Shown here: positions 8,101 through 15,710 of the stretch, one piece after another
Position numbering within the stretch: position 1 is the stretch's first letter
Layout of the letters: the number at the start of each line of letters is the position of its first letter
Source of the DNA: Planctomycetota bacterium
GTDB taxonomy: Bacteria; Planctomycetota; Planctomycetia; Pirellulales; Lacipirellulaceae
Assembly (NCBI GenBank): GCA_029781135.1
Contig: JAKOXH010000066.1
Span: 1-64,000, forward strand
Length of the DNA: 64,000 nucleotides
Direction of reading: 5' to 3'
Program-made: the position numbers and the translations under genes
Notes under the pieces: generated by a model
Database searches by the model: none
Told to the model about the DNA's origin: nothing
Seen by the model: the letters and a program-made list of their open reading frames with translations, nothing else

Positions 8101-8682
8101 ATGACCGCCGCTCTTTACGAATTCGAAACTGAAGAAGAAACCTCACTGGAATATCTGGTCCTCGCCGCCCAGGCGGGTGACCGAGAAGCGTTTGGCGAAC
8201 TGGCGACGCGGTTCGAACCAATGGTCTACTCGATCGCGGTGCGCCGGCTGGGCAACCACAGCGAAGCGCAAGAGCTGTGCCAGGAAGTGCTCGTGAAGGC
8301 CATGCAGAAGCTGGAACAACTCAAAGTGCCGGCGGCGTTTGCCGGCTGGCTGCGGTCGATCACCGTGCGGATGGCGATCAACCGGCAGGTGCGGCGGGCC
8401 CCCGTCGTCGCGACCGAGCCGCAAGCGCTCGACGCGACATGCTACGAATCGGCCACGCCGCTCGATGCCGTCCTGGCGAACGAGCGGGCCCGGCAGGTTC
8501 GGGGCGGCCTCGCGCGGCTGGGCGAACTGGATCGGCACACGCTCGAGGCGTTTTACCTGCGGGGCGAGTCGCTGAGCGAAATGAGCGAATCGTTTGCCGC
8601 ACCGGTTGGAACGATCAAGCGTCGGCTGCACGTCGCGCGGAAGCGGCTGGCGCGGCAACTGGAAACGGCCGCCGCGGTGTGA
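8101..8682 (+). CDS. ECF-type RNA polymerase sigma factor
   Basis: A 193-aa sigma-70 family protein of the extracytoplasmic function type. Region 2 lies at about 17-85 (LVLAAQAGDREAFGELATRF, then a segment rich in E/Q: SEAQELCQEVLVKAM, and GWLRSITVRMAINR). Region 4 lies at about 125-188 (LDRHTLEAFYLRGESLSEMS, then GTIKRRLHVARKRLARQL), the helix-turn-helix that contacts the -35 element. The linker is short and no C-terminal extension is present. No anti-sigma factor gene lies next to it, so its control is not evident. A terminator-like hairpin follows directly. The next gene is a Tat-exported oxidoreductase 260 bp away. Confidence 0.9.
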   Translation: MTAALYEFETEEETSLEYLVLAAQAGDREAFGELATRFEPMVYSIAVRRLGNHSEAQELCQEVLVKAMQKLEQLKVPAAFAGWLRSITVRMAINRQVRRAPVVATEPQALDATCYESATPLDAVLANERARQVRGGLARLGELDRHTLEAFYLRGESLSEMSESFAAPVGTIKRRLHVARKRLARQLETAAAV

Positions 8683-8709
8683 AACATTGCATTCCCCCTC
8701 CGTGCCCCA

Positions 8710-8753
8710 GGGGCGCTCAAGTAGGTCCGCTGCTTGTGCGCCCCGTTCTTTTT
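8710..8753 (+). terminator. Probable intrinsic terminator after the sigma factor gene
   Basis: GGGGCGCTCAAG at 8710-8721 pairs with CTTGTGCGCCCC at 8733-8744 with one mismatch around an 11-nt loop, followed by GTTCTTTTT. The stem, the trailing T-tract and the position 27 bp after the stop codon fit a Rho-independent terminator. Confidence 0.55.
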
Positions 8754-8945
8754 GGAGAGCAGGAATCCGCCGCCGGGGACCCCCTCTTTCTTGGGGAGCG
8801 AGCATGCCACATGTCGTGCGATAATTGGGACACTGTCGAGTGTTGTTTCCATGGCTAGCACGTTGGAATAGCCAATTTTCAAGGAAGCTAGAAACCTCCG
8901 CCGTCGTCCGTCACTTAGGTTGTTCGCAAGCAACTCGAGGCAATC

Positions 8946-10337
8946 ATGTCGCAGTCCCCACCAACAAAGCGTGCCGGTCAAATCTCGCGTCGTGGCTTTC
9001 TGGCGACGACTTCAGCCGCTGGAGCCGCCGTGGCCTTGCCCACAGTAATTCCCGCGTCGGCTTTGGGTGCCGCAGGCAAGGCGGCCCCGAGTGAGCGTAT
9101 CGGTGTCGGGATCATTGGCCTCGGTCGGCAGTGCATCGCGCACAATTTGCCCGTATTTATGCGTTCGGCCGATTGCCAAGTGGTGGCCGTTTGCGATGTG
9201 GACCGTTGGCGGTTGGAAATCGAGGGGAACCCCGCCATCAAGGACAGCGTCGAGCGTGACGGATGGAGCCCTCAGCCTTTGAAGAACGGTTTCCGCACGA
9301 CGGATTTTCGCGAGGTTCTGGGACGTAACGACGTCGACGCCGTGATGATCAGCACTCCCGACCATTGGCACGTACCGATTGCCTTGGCGGCCATCAAGGC
9401 CGGCAAGGATGTGTGCTGCGAAAAACCTCTCGCACTGTCGATTGCGCACGGCCGCGCACTGGCTGATGCCGCCGCGCGTTCCAAATGCGTTTTTCGCACA
9501 GATAGTGAATTTCGCTCCATCCCTCACCTCTTCAAGGCGGTTAGCCTCGTGCGGACGGGGAAGATTGGCAAGCTGCACACCATTCGGATCTCCGTGCCGA
9601 TCTATTGGGAATCGCTGCCGATGCAGCCAGCCATGCCGGTGCCTGCGGAGTTGGACTACGACATGTGGCTCGGCCCGGCGGCACAGGCGGCGTACACGGA
9701 GAAGCGAGTGCATCCCAGAAAGAGCTACGAACGGCCCTATTGGTACTCGAACTGCGCTTACTGCGACGGCATGATCTGCAACTGGGGCTACCACCCGGCC
9801 GACATCGCGCAATGGGCCAACAATACCGAGCACACGGGTCCGGTGGAAGTCGAAGGCCACGGAGAAATCCCCCCGGCCGATTATCTATGGAACGTGATCC
9901 TAGGATTCCACGTGCGATACCGCTATGCAAACGGCGTGGAGATGTTCTATGAAGGACGCAAGGAGTACGGCGATGGTCAGTCGTACATGCGTTTCGAGGG
10001 AACAGAAGGCTGGGTCTGCGGTTGGTACGGGCCGGACCGGCTCGAGGCCGAGCCGAAGTCGCTGCTTACGGCTGAGATCAAAAGCGAGGACTTCCCCTTC
10101 CCGCTCAAGAACGAGAAGCGCGATTTCATCGACTGCGTGAAGTCGCGCGGTCGGACGCTCGAGGACGCCGAGGTGGGGCATCGCTCAGGAACCATCGGAC
10201 AACTGGGCTGGATCGCGTGCCAACTCCGTCGCAAGCTGACCTGGGACCCGGCCCAAGAGCTATTTGTGCGCGATGACGAAGCGAACCACTTGGTGCTTGG
10301 CAACCCCGGCCGGGCACCCTGGAGCATGGGCAAATAG
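8946..10337 (+). CDS. Tat-exported Gfo/Idh/MocA family oxidoreductase
   Basis: A 463-aa NAD(P)-dependent oxidoreductase. The N-terminus has a twin-arginine signal (SRRGFLATTS at 14-23 and an Ala-rich hydrophobic stretch), so it is exported folded. The Rossmann fold starts at about residue 52 (IGVGIIGLGRQ), and the catalytic-lysine motif EKPLALS follows in the usual place. Residues 200-460 form the alpha/beta substrate-binding half. Families of such exported oxidoreductases are greatly expanded in planctomycetes and act on sugars, inositols and their oxidised forms; the substrate cannot be told here. No neighbouring sugar gene gives a hint. Confidence 0.9.
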   Translation: MSQSPPTKRAGQISRRGFLATTSAAGAAVALPTVIPASALGAAGKAAPSERIGVGIIGLGRQCIAHNLPVFMRSADCQVVAVCDVDRWRLEIEGNPAIKDSVERDGWSPQPLKNGFRTTDFREVLGRNDVDAVMISTPDHWHVPIALAAIKAGKDVCCEKPLALSIAHGRALADAAARSKCVFRTDSEFRSIPHLFKAVSLVRTGKIGKLHTIRISVPIYWESLPMQPAMPVPAELDYDMWLGPAAQAAYTEKRVHPRKSYERPYWYSNCAYCDGMICNWGYHPADIAQWANNTEHTGPVEVEGHGEIPPADYLWNVILGFHVRYRYANGVEMFYEGRKEYGDGQSYMRFEGTEGWVCGWYGPDRLEAEPKSLLTAEIKSEDFPFPLKNEKRDFIDCVKSRGRTLEDAEVGHRSGTIGQLGWIACQLRRKLTWDPAQELFVRDDEANHLVLGNPGRAPWSMGK

Positions 10338-10880
10338 TGCTTGAACGATAGGGCTCTCGATCAAGTATGGCGAATAAGCCGCAGTGTATGTCGTCCTGCT
10401 GACCACCGTGTCGAATTTGTAGTGGAGTCACTTCCGGCGGTGTCTCAGTTTTCACCGTCATCCGTCGTGAGGAGTGAGTCTGAGACCAGGATATGAATTT
10501 ATGAAGGCAGGTATCTCTCGCTCAGGCCACGTGAATCCAAGAAACCGGTCGCCAAGTGACTAGCACTAGCACGTCGGAGCGACGACATCTCGGCCAGATC
10601 GGGGGGAAGGTTGGGAATTACCAGTGTATTTTCACATTTCCGGCGAGATTTGCCGTGTTCCTGATTCGGGACTGCGTTGACAGGGTTTCTGGGGCGTCGG
10701 ACAATTCTACATACGGGCTCCGTATGCGATCGCATCGGGAGAGTCTGTGAATAATCCACGAACTGCGCAGCAGTTTCTGAATTCCCGCGTTTGAGCGAAA
10801 CCAGACATAATCGTGAACGCCGGTTGTGCGGTTGTTGCGATTCGGTCGATATACAACCGGTTGCCGGAAAGGAATCGTTG
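10338..10880. other. Intergenic region, nothing recognised
   Basis: No supported gene, RNA or strong palindrome was seen in these 543 bp. Frames in the second half are extensions of the downstream flavoprotein gene or antisense shadows. The true start of that gene (10881) has its own ribosome binding site, so the upstream part is taken as untranslated leader or promoter. Confidence 0.45.
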
Positions 10881-12368
10881 ATGGGGTCCACGACTCTGCC
10901 AGTCATTATCCAGGGCGGTATGGGTGCGGCCGTATCGGGATGGCGGTTGGCCCGGGAGGTGTCGCTCGCCGGGCAGTTGGGCGTGGTTTCCGGCACGGCT
11001 TTGGACGTGGTTCTTTCGCGGCGACTGCAATTGGGCGACCCCGGCGGGAACATGCGACGGGCGCTGGCTGAGTTTCCGTATCCGGAGATGACCAAGCGGA
11101 TTCTGGATCGCTATTACATCGCGGGCGGCAAAGACCCGGCCGCGCCCTTTCGGCCGACGAGCATGCCGGCGGTCGAGCTGGGCGACGAGCAAACGGCGCT
11201 GATTGTGGCCGGTAACTTCGTCGAGGTGTTTTTGGCCGGTGAAGGACACGACGGGCTGGTGGGCATCAACTACCTCGAGAAGATTCAACCGCCGACGCTG
11301 GCCTCGTTGTACGGGGCCCTGTTGGCGGGCGTCGATTTCGTGCTGATGGGCGCGGGCATCCCGCGGTGGATTCCGGGGGCGCTCGATCGGCTCAGTCGCG
11401 GTGAAGCGGCGGAGCTTCCGATTCACGTTGAAGATGCTGGTACGGAGGACGCGACTTATTCGCGTTTCGATCCGGAAAAGTTCGGCGGCGGACCCCCGCC
11501 GGCGCTCAAGCGGCCGAAGTTCTTGGCGATTGTGGCCTCGGTCACGTTGGCCAGTATGCTGGCGCGCAAGGCCAGCGGTCGCGTGGACGGATTCGTTGTC
11601 GAAGGGCCGACGGCAGGTGGACACAATGCACCGCCGCGTGGCGCCATGACGCTCAACGACATCGGGGAGCCTGTTTACGGCGAGCGCGATGTCGTCGATC
11701 TCGCTCAGATGCGCGCGCTGGGACTGCCGTTCTGGTTGGCCGGTTCCTATGGCTCACCGGAAGGTTTAGCAGCGGCACTCAGCGCAGGTGCGGCCGGTAT
11801 TCAGGTGGGTACGGCGTTCGCATTCTGCGAAGAGTCGGGCCTGCGTGACGACATCAAACGGCAAGTGCTGGAGATGAGCCGGGCGGGCACGGCGAGAGTG
11901 TTCACGGATCCGGTGGCTTCCCCCACAGGTTTCCCATTCAAAGTGTTGCAGCTTGAAGGCACGCAGTCGGCCGACGAAGTGTATGCGTGCCGTGAGCGAA
12001 TTTGTGATCTTGGTTTCTTGCGGCAAGCATATCGGCGCGAGGACGGCAGCTTGGGTTGGCGCTGCCCGGGCGAGCCAGAAGACGCATTTCTTCGCAAGGG
12101 CGGCATCGCCGAAGAATTGGCGGGACGCAAATGCGTTTGCAACGCCCTGCTGGCGAATGTCGGCATGGCCCAAGTGCGGCACGATGGGATAGCGGAATTA
12201 CCGCTTGTGACCTGCGGCAACGACGTTAGCCAAATCTCGCGGTTTGCGCGGTCCGAGGCAGCGGATTCATATTCGGCGCGCGATGTGATTGAGCACTTGC
12301 TATCTTGCCACACGGTTTCTCCCGACGTTTTAGCGGACGATTCCGCGGTGCCGGCGAATGCCGGCTGA
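10881..12368 (+). CDS. Nitronate-monooxygenase-like FMN protein
   Basis: A 495-aa TIM-barrel flavoprotein of the nitronate monooxygenase (2-nitropropane dioxygenase) family. The ATG at 10881 is chosen because AAGGA lies eight bases upstream and homology begins here (LPVIIQGGMGAAVSGWRLA, with LGVVSGTALDVV following); a start at 10791 would add 30 non-homologous residues. The phosphate-binding EGPTAGGHNAPPRG at about 235-248 and LPFWLAGSYGSPEGLAAALS with AAGIQVGTAFAF mark the FMN site. It is longer than typical family members (320-380 aa): the last 100 residues contain several Cys (ICDLG, WRCPG, KCVCNALL). It resembles the large subgroup sometimes annotated as enoyl-reductase-like. The substrate is unknown and no operon partner is visible. 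Confidence 0.82.
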   Translation: MGSTTLPVIIQGGMGAAVSGWRLAREVSLAGQLGVVSGTALDVVLSRRLQLGDPGGNMRRALAEFPYPEMTKRILDRYYIAGGKDPAAPFRPTSMPAVELGDEQTALIVAGNFVEVFLAGEGHDGLVGINYLEKIQPPTLASLYGALLAGVDFVLMGAGIPRWIPGALDRLSRGEAAELPIHVEDAGTEDATYSRFDPEKFGGGPPPALKRPKFLAIVASVTLASMLARKASGRVDGFVVEGPTAGGHNAPPRGAMTLNDIGEPVYGERDVVDLAQMRALGLPFWLAGSYGSPEGLAAALSAGAAGIQVGTAFAFCEESGLRDDIKRQVLEMSRAGTARVFTDPVASPTGFPFKVLQLEGTQSADEVYACRERICDLGFLRQAYRREDGSLGWRCPGEPEDAFLRKGGIAEELAGRKCVCNALLANVGMAQVRHDGIAELPLVTCGNDVSQISRFARSEAADSYSARDVIEHLLSCHTVSPDVLADDSAVPANAG

Positions 12369-12391
12369 GTCCATAGGTCTCTCGCCTGTCG

Positions 12392-12537
12392 CAGGGCCGA
12401 TCAGTTCTTCAATTTGGGTGGCACGCCCTGAGTCTGCGAAGGGCGTGGTGAAGCGGGTATCACCGCTGATTCCACGCCCATCGCCAAGCCTCTGGGCGTG
12501 CCACCCTGTGCGCAGCGTGAATCCTTGATTGGCCCTG
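12392..12537. repeat. Compound palindrome, REP-like core inside outer arms
   Basis: Outer arms share CAGGGCCRATCA (12392-12411 and, inverted, 12519-12537). Inside them lies an element that starts GGGTGGCACGCCC (12416) and ends GGGCGTGCCACCC (12506). The same outer arms surround a different inner element at 19725-19880, so the nesting is not a single accident. Confidence 0.65.
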
Positions 12538-12635
12538 TTTGCCCTCGCGGTCTCGATTCCCGGCGGGCCGGCGCGTCCCTATAATGTGTGACCCCTTTGT
12601 TGGGTTGGCGTTTTTGAGTTGCGGAGAATCTAGCG

Positions 12636-13793
12636 ATGCCGAAATCTACGATCCGGGCCACTTCTTTCGCTACAATTTTAGTTGCATGGACCGTCGCTGG
12701 ATGCGCAGCACAGGAAGGCAGTGTGCCGGCCGCGAATGGCAACGGACAGCGGCAAGAGCAACTTGAGCAGGCGATCAATTCGATTGTCGCGGTGGCTAAG
12801 TCGCGTGTCGCAGCCGCGCAAGATGATCAAGTCGCCGTGGCAAAAGCACAGCAAGCGCTCGAAGCGATTCGGCTCATCGGCCAGTTGGGCGACTTCAATA
12901 CCGATTCATTCTCCGATCGGCTGATGCAAGAGTGGCAATCGCGGCCGGCCGTTGTCGATCTGCTCGTGCGCTCGCGGTTTGAAACCGCGTTGCGGCAGTG
13001 GCAGCAGTTGGACAAGAGCCAATGGGCGGCGGCACTCAATAGCTTCGTGGCCGGCGCCAAGAAGGTCGAGATTTCGCCCGCCTATTCCGAAATGCTGATT
13101 CGCACGGCCAATATGCAGGACGTACTCGATAACGGTGACGAGAGCCGACTGGTCACCAACGCGATTCGTGCGCTACTTCCCCAGTTTCAAACGTTTGATG
13201 CCAAACAGGTGGCGGCGGCAAATGGCCGCAAGGTGAAATTGCTGGCGCCGCGGTTGGAGGGAGTTGCCCGACGTTTCGACTTGCCCGGGAATCCACTGGA
13301 GCTGGACGGCAAATTACTGGATGGCAAGCCGTTCGATTGGAATGCCTATCGCGGCAAGGTGGTGCTCGTGGATTTCCATGCGAGTTGGTGCGGGCCGTGC
13401 CGGGCGGAAGTGCCGAACGTGCTGGCCAATTATCAGGCGTATCATGACAAGGGCTTTGAAGTGGTCGGTGTGAACATCGATACCGAACCACAACTGGCCG
13501 AGAAGTATCAGCAGGAAACGGGGGCTGTCTTTCCGACGATCTTCAGCGCCGACCCGGAAGCGAACGGTTGGAATTCGCCGCTGGCGGTGAAGTATGGCGT
13601 GACGGGCATACCGCGGGTGATTCTTGTCGGTAAGGATGGCAAGGTAGTTTCGACTTCCGCACGCGGGCCGAGGTTAGGGCAATTGCTCGAAAAGCTGTTC
13701 GGGCCGACGAACGGCGGCGATAACAAACATAGTGGAACACAAGCGCCGAAATCGAACGCGATGGGGGGCATGCTTTCCCGCAGCAGCGGGTAA
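12636..13793 (+). CDS. Thioredoxin-like lipoprotein of the TlpA type
   Basis: A 385-aa predicted lipoprotein with lipobox TVAGC (Cys23). Residues 38-200 are a helical, Gln/Ala-rich region without a recognised domain. Residues 212-352 form a TlpA/ResA-like thioredoxin domain: FHASWCGPC with the active-site CxxC at 252-255, and the cis-proline in GIPRV (326). It should act as an extracytoplasmic thiol-disulfide reductase. The final MGGMLSRSSG is encoded by a palindromic repeat that overlaps the stop codon, so the original C-terminus was probably different. It stands alone, facing a BFD-like gene on the other strand. Confidence 0.88.
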   Translation: MPKSTIRATSFATILVAWTVAGCAAQEGSVPAANGNGQRQEQLEQAINSIVAVAKSRVAAAQDDQVAVAKAQQALEAIRLIGQLGDFNTDSFSDRLMQEWQSRPAVVDLLVRSRFETALRQWQQLDKSQWAAALNSFVAGAKKVEISPAYSEMLIRTANMQDVLDNGDESRLVTNAIRALLPQFQTFDAKQVAAANGRKVKLLAPRLEGVARRFDLPGNPLELDGKLLDGKPFDWNAYRGKVVLVDFHASWCGPCRAEVPNVLANYQAYHDKGFEVVGVNIDTEPQLAEKYQQETGAVFPTIFSADPEANGWNSPLAVKYGVTGIPRVILVGKDGKVVSTSARGPRLGQLLEKLFGPTNGGDNKHSGTQAPKSNAMGGMLSRSSG

Positions 13794-13850
13794 GCATGCT
13801 TTTCTCGCGACGCTGCATGCTCACGCCGCGGCGGCGAGAGCATGCCACCC
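13763..13850. repeat. Palindromic repeat overlapping the end of the upstream gene
   Basis: It reads GGGGGGCATGC at the left and GCATGCCACCC at the right, with internal inverted GCATGCT/AGCATGC units. It belongs with the element at 32753-32849, which has the same outer ends. The first 30 bp are coding sequence of the thioredoxin-like lipoprotein. Confidence 0.7.
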
Positions 13851-13877
13851 ATCAACACCATTTGGAGCCATTCCGCC

Positions 13878-14174
13878 CTAGTCAGAGGCGACAGGCGTGG
13901 CGCCGGGTGGCGGTGTGCCTTTGCCGGAGCGGACATAAGTGCTGCGGCCGCGGGCGTATTCTTCGGCTGATGGCAGTTCCTCAGGCGTTGCGGCGGTTGC
14001 CTTGCTTGCTTGAAAGAGCTTTTTGAGGAATGGGCGGCACCAACCGCAGCCGGTGCCCGCGCCGTGACACTCGGCAAGTTGGCTCTCACGCTGCGGTTGC
14101 TCAACGCGCAAGAAGTTCAGCACCTTGCGTTTGGTGACGTGGAAGCAGAGGCAAAGTTCGTCGTCGAGTTCCAT
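13878..14174 (-). CDS. BFD-like [2Fe-2S]-binding protein
   Basis: A 98-aa protein whose first half matches the BFD-type [2Fe-2S] domain (bacterioferritin-associated ferredoxin, also found in NirB and NifU). The four ligands are Cys8 and Cys10 (CLCF) and Cys43 and Cys46 (GCGWCRPFL), in the family spacing C-x-C-x32-C-x2-C. The C-terminal 45 residues are low in structure, Pro/Ala/Gly-rich and not part of the domain. It may deliver or take electrons in iron release or cluster assembly, but no bacterioferritin gene is next to it. The start has no strong Shine-Dalgarno sequence. Confidence 0.85.
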   Translation of the reverse strand: MELDDELCLCFHVTKRKVLNFLRVEQPQRESQLAECHGAGTGCGWCRPFLKKLFQASKATAATPEELPSAEEYARGRSTYVRSGKGTPPPGATPVASD

Positions 14175-14220
14175 GAGGAAATCGTAGCGGATTCCCGGGG
14201 CGCAACAGGCGCTTTATGTA

Positions 14221-14289
14221 GTAGCCACCGTCGCCAGACGGTGGAGGGCGTGGAACTTGTAAAGTCCACGCTCTGGCGAGCGTGGCTAC
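14221..14289. repeat. REP-like two-hairpin element, GTAG...CTAC, copy 2
   Basis: GTAG, then CCACCGTC-GCCA-GACGGTGG (a perfect 8-bp stem), a 20-nt spacer, then CCACGCTC-TGGC-GAGCGTGG (perfect) and CTAC. It is the cleanest BIME-type pair in the window and the partner of 7166-7245. Confidence 0.85.
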
Positions 14290-14320
14290 AGGTTCCGCCC
14301 GGCAGGCAGGACCGACCGAG

Positions 14321-15355
14321 CTAGCGTTTCTTCTGGTATTCCAATCGGGCGAGGCCAGCGGCGCCGATGTAGCCGGCGTCGCCGCCGAGGCTGGCGAATT
14401 CGATCTTCACCGTGTCGCGGAGCGGTTCCAAGAGGCGTGGACGCACTTCGTCGCGAATGTGCTCGAGGAATGCGCGGCCAATTTCGGAACCGTAGCCGCC
14501 GAAGGTCATCGCACCGCCCAGTACGACGGCATCGGGGTCGATCGTGTGGATGAACGTCACGATGCCGATGGCAAGCCAATAGCCGGTTTCCATAATGATG
14601 CCGCGGGCCACTGCGTCGCCCTTCTCGGCTTCTTCGGCAACGACGCGCGGCGTGATCTCCACGCCGGCGGCCCGGCGCTTGGCGAGCGACGTGACGGTCG
14701 CGCTCCCGAGGGCGGCCAGCGCGCGATCGACGACAGCGGTGGCGTTGCAGTGGGCTTCCAAGGAGCCGCGTTTGCCGAGCGAATCCATCGGGGCGTCGGG
14801 CGCGGGGTTGATGAGGATGTGGCCGCATTCGCTGCCGCAACTGTGTTCGCCTTCGACGAGCGTATCGCCGATGATGATGCCGCCGCCGATGCCGGTGCCG
14901 AGCGTAAGCAGAACCAGGCTGTGATATTGCTTGCCGGCACCCGACCAAAATTCACCATAGGCGGCCGCGTTGGCGTCGTTCGCGAATGTGACGGGCAGGC
15001 CCATGTGGTGGCTGACGCGGTCGCGGATGGGGAAGTCGTGCCAGCCGGGCAAGTTGCCGGGGCGGAGGATCATCCCCTGGGCGATATCCATCGGGCCGGG
15101 CGTGGCGATGCCGACTTGCACGACATCCTTGGCGTTGATCCCGTTCTTCTCGATGAGCTGCCGCACGACGGCGGCCATGCGGACGCAGGCGTCTTCGGCA
15201 CCGCGTTCTTGCTCGGTGGGGATCGAGTCGTAAGCCAGCGTTTGGCCGGCATTATCGACGATGCCAATCTTGATGTTCGTGCCGCCGACATCCAGGCCGA
15301 CGAAGAACGGTCTTTGAGCGGCGGCAGGTGTAACGTTGACTTGCGATGCGGACAT
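14321..15355 (-). CDS. ROK-family sugar kinase (glucokinase-like)
   Basis: A 344-aa ROK-family kinase. The ATP-binding phosphate loop is LDVGGTNIKIG (21-31), the sugar-binding and catalytic region is FANDANAAAYGE (Asp127), and LTLGTGIGGGII (151-162) closes the nucleotide site. The predicted reaction is ATP-dependent phosphorylation of glucose or a related hexose in the cytoplasm. The zinc-binding signature that normally follows the family glutamate-His (GH...CxCGxxGC) is altered: the stretch after GH178-179 reads APDAPMDSLGKRGSLEA with no cysteines. The fold may be stabilised without zinc. No operon partner is visible. Confidence 0.88.
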   Translation of the reverse strand: MSASQVNVTPAAAQRPFFVGLDVGGTNIKIGIVDNAGQTLAYDSIPTEQERGAEDACVRMAAVVRQLIEKNGINAKDVVQVGIATPGPMDIAQGMILRPGNLPGWHDFPIRDRVSHHMGLPVTFANDANAAAYGEFWSGAGKQYHSLVLLTLGTGIGGGIIIGDTLVEGEHSCGSECGHILINPAPDAPMDSLGKRGSLEAHCNATAVVDRALAALGSATVTSLAKRRAAGVEITPRVVAEEAEKGDAVARGIIMETGYWLAIGIVTFIHTIDPDAVVLGGAMTFGGYGSEIGRAFLEHIRDEVRPRLLEPLRDTVKIEFASLGGDAGYIGAAGLARLEYQKKR

Positions 15356-15401
15356 GTTGTTACTGAGGTGTTAGGTTTTCGCCACAGAGATCACCGGGCA
15401 A

Positions 15402-15487
15402 AGACAAGGAGAGGAGGAGACAAGGAGACAAGGAGAAGAGTGAGCACACCAGTCTCCCTCTCTCCTTGTCTCCTCTTCTCGTTGTCT
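15402..15487. repeat. Palindrome built of 8-bp units (GACAAGGA)
   Basis: The left arm is GACAAGGA-GAGGAGGA-GACAAGGA-GACAAGGA-GAAGAG. The right arm is the inverse, TCTCCTTG-TCTCCTCT-TCTCGTTG-TCT. It lies just upstream of the ROK kinase gene. A close relative sits between nuoC and nuoD (23851-23950). Confidence 0.85.
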
Positions 15488-15553
15488 AAACAGTCGCCCA
15501 TGTTCTTGGGCAATTGGTGCACGGATTATTCGGCCAATGACTCATGCCTCGTC

Positions 15554-15612
15554 TAACCCGGAGCCAACGGCGACGGAATGCGACGTTTCGCCTCGCCGTT
15601 GGCTCGGGGTTA
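15554..15612. repeat. Long hairpin, 20-bp stem
   Basis: TAACCCGGAGCCAACGGCGA pairs with TCGCCGTTGGCTCGGGGTTA with two mismatches around a 19-nt loop. It lies about 100 bp beyond the 3' end of the fusion gene (stop at 15711), where it may serve as a transcription or mRNA end signal. Confidence 0.75.
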
Positions 15613-15710
15613 AACGACCCAACAGGGTTTATGCTCCATACAGCCATCAATGTGACACGATAACCTGTGAATCGCCTGAGTATAAGATAGGCGACTTTGG
15701 TCGGCAATTG

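Larger units (their letters stand above)
15356..15710. other. Intergenic region filled by two palindromes
   Basis: This 355-bp gap precedes the leftward ROK kinase gene and follows the leftward fusion gene. It holds the 8-bp-unit palindrome and the hairpin at 15554-15612. No gene was supported. Confidence 0.5.

Noticed and set aside
10881..12368. Nitronate-monooxygenase-like gene as a PfaD-type partner of the polyketide synthase
   Set aside because: The two genes are 50 kb apart with no pfaA-C genes, and the FMN motif fits nitronate monooxygenase-like proteins better.
14282..15556. Plus-strand open frame of 424 codons opposite the ROK kinase gene
   Set aside because: It is antisense to a clear ROK kinase, and its ends run through repeats.
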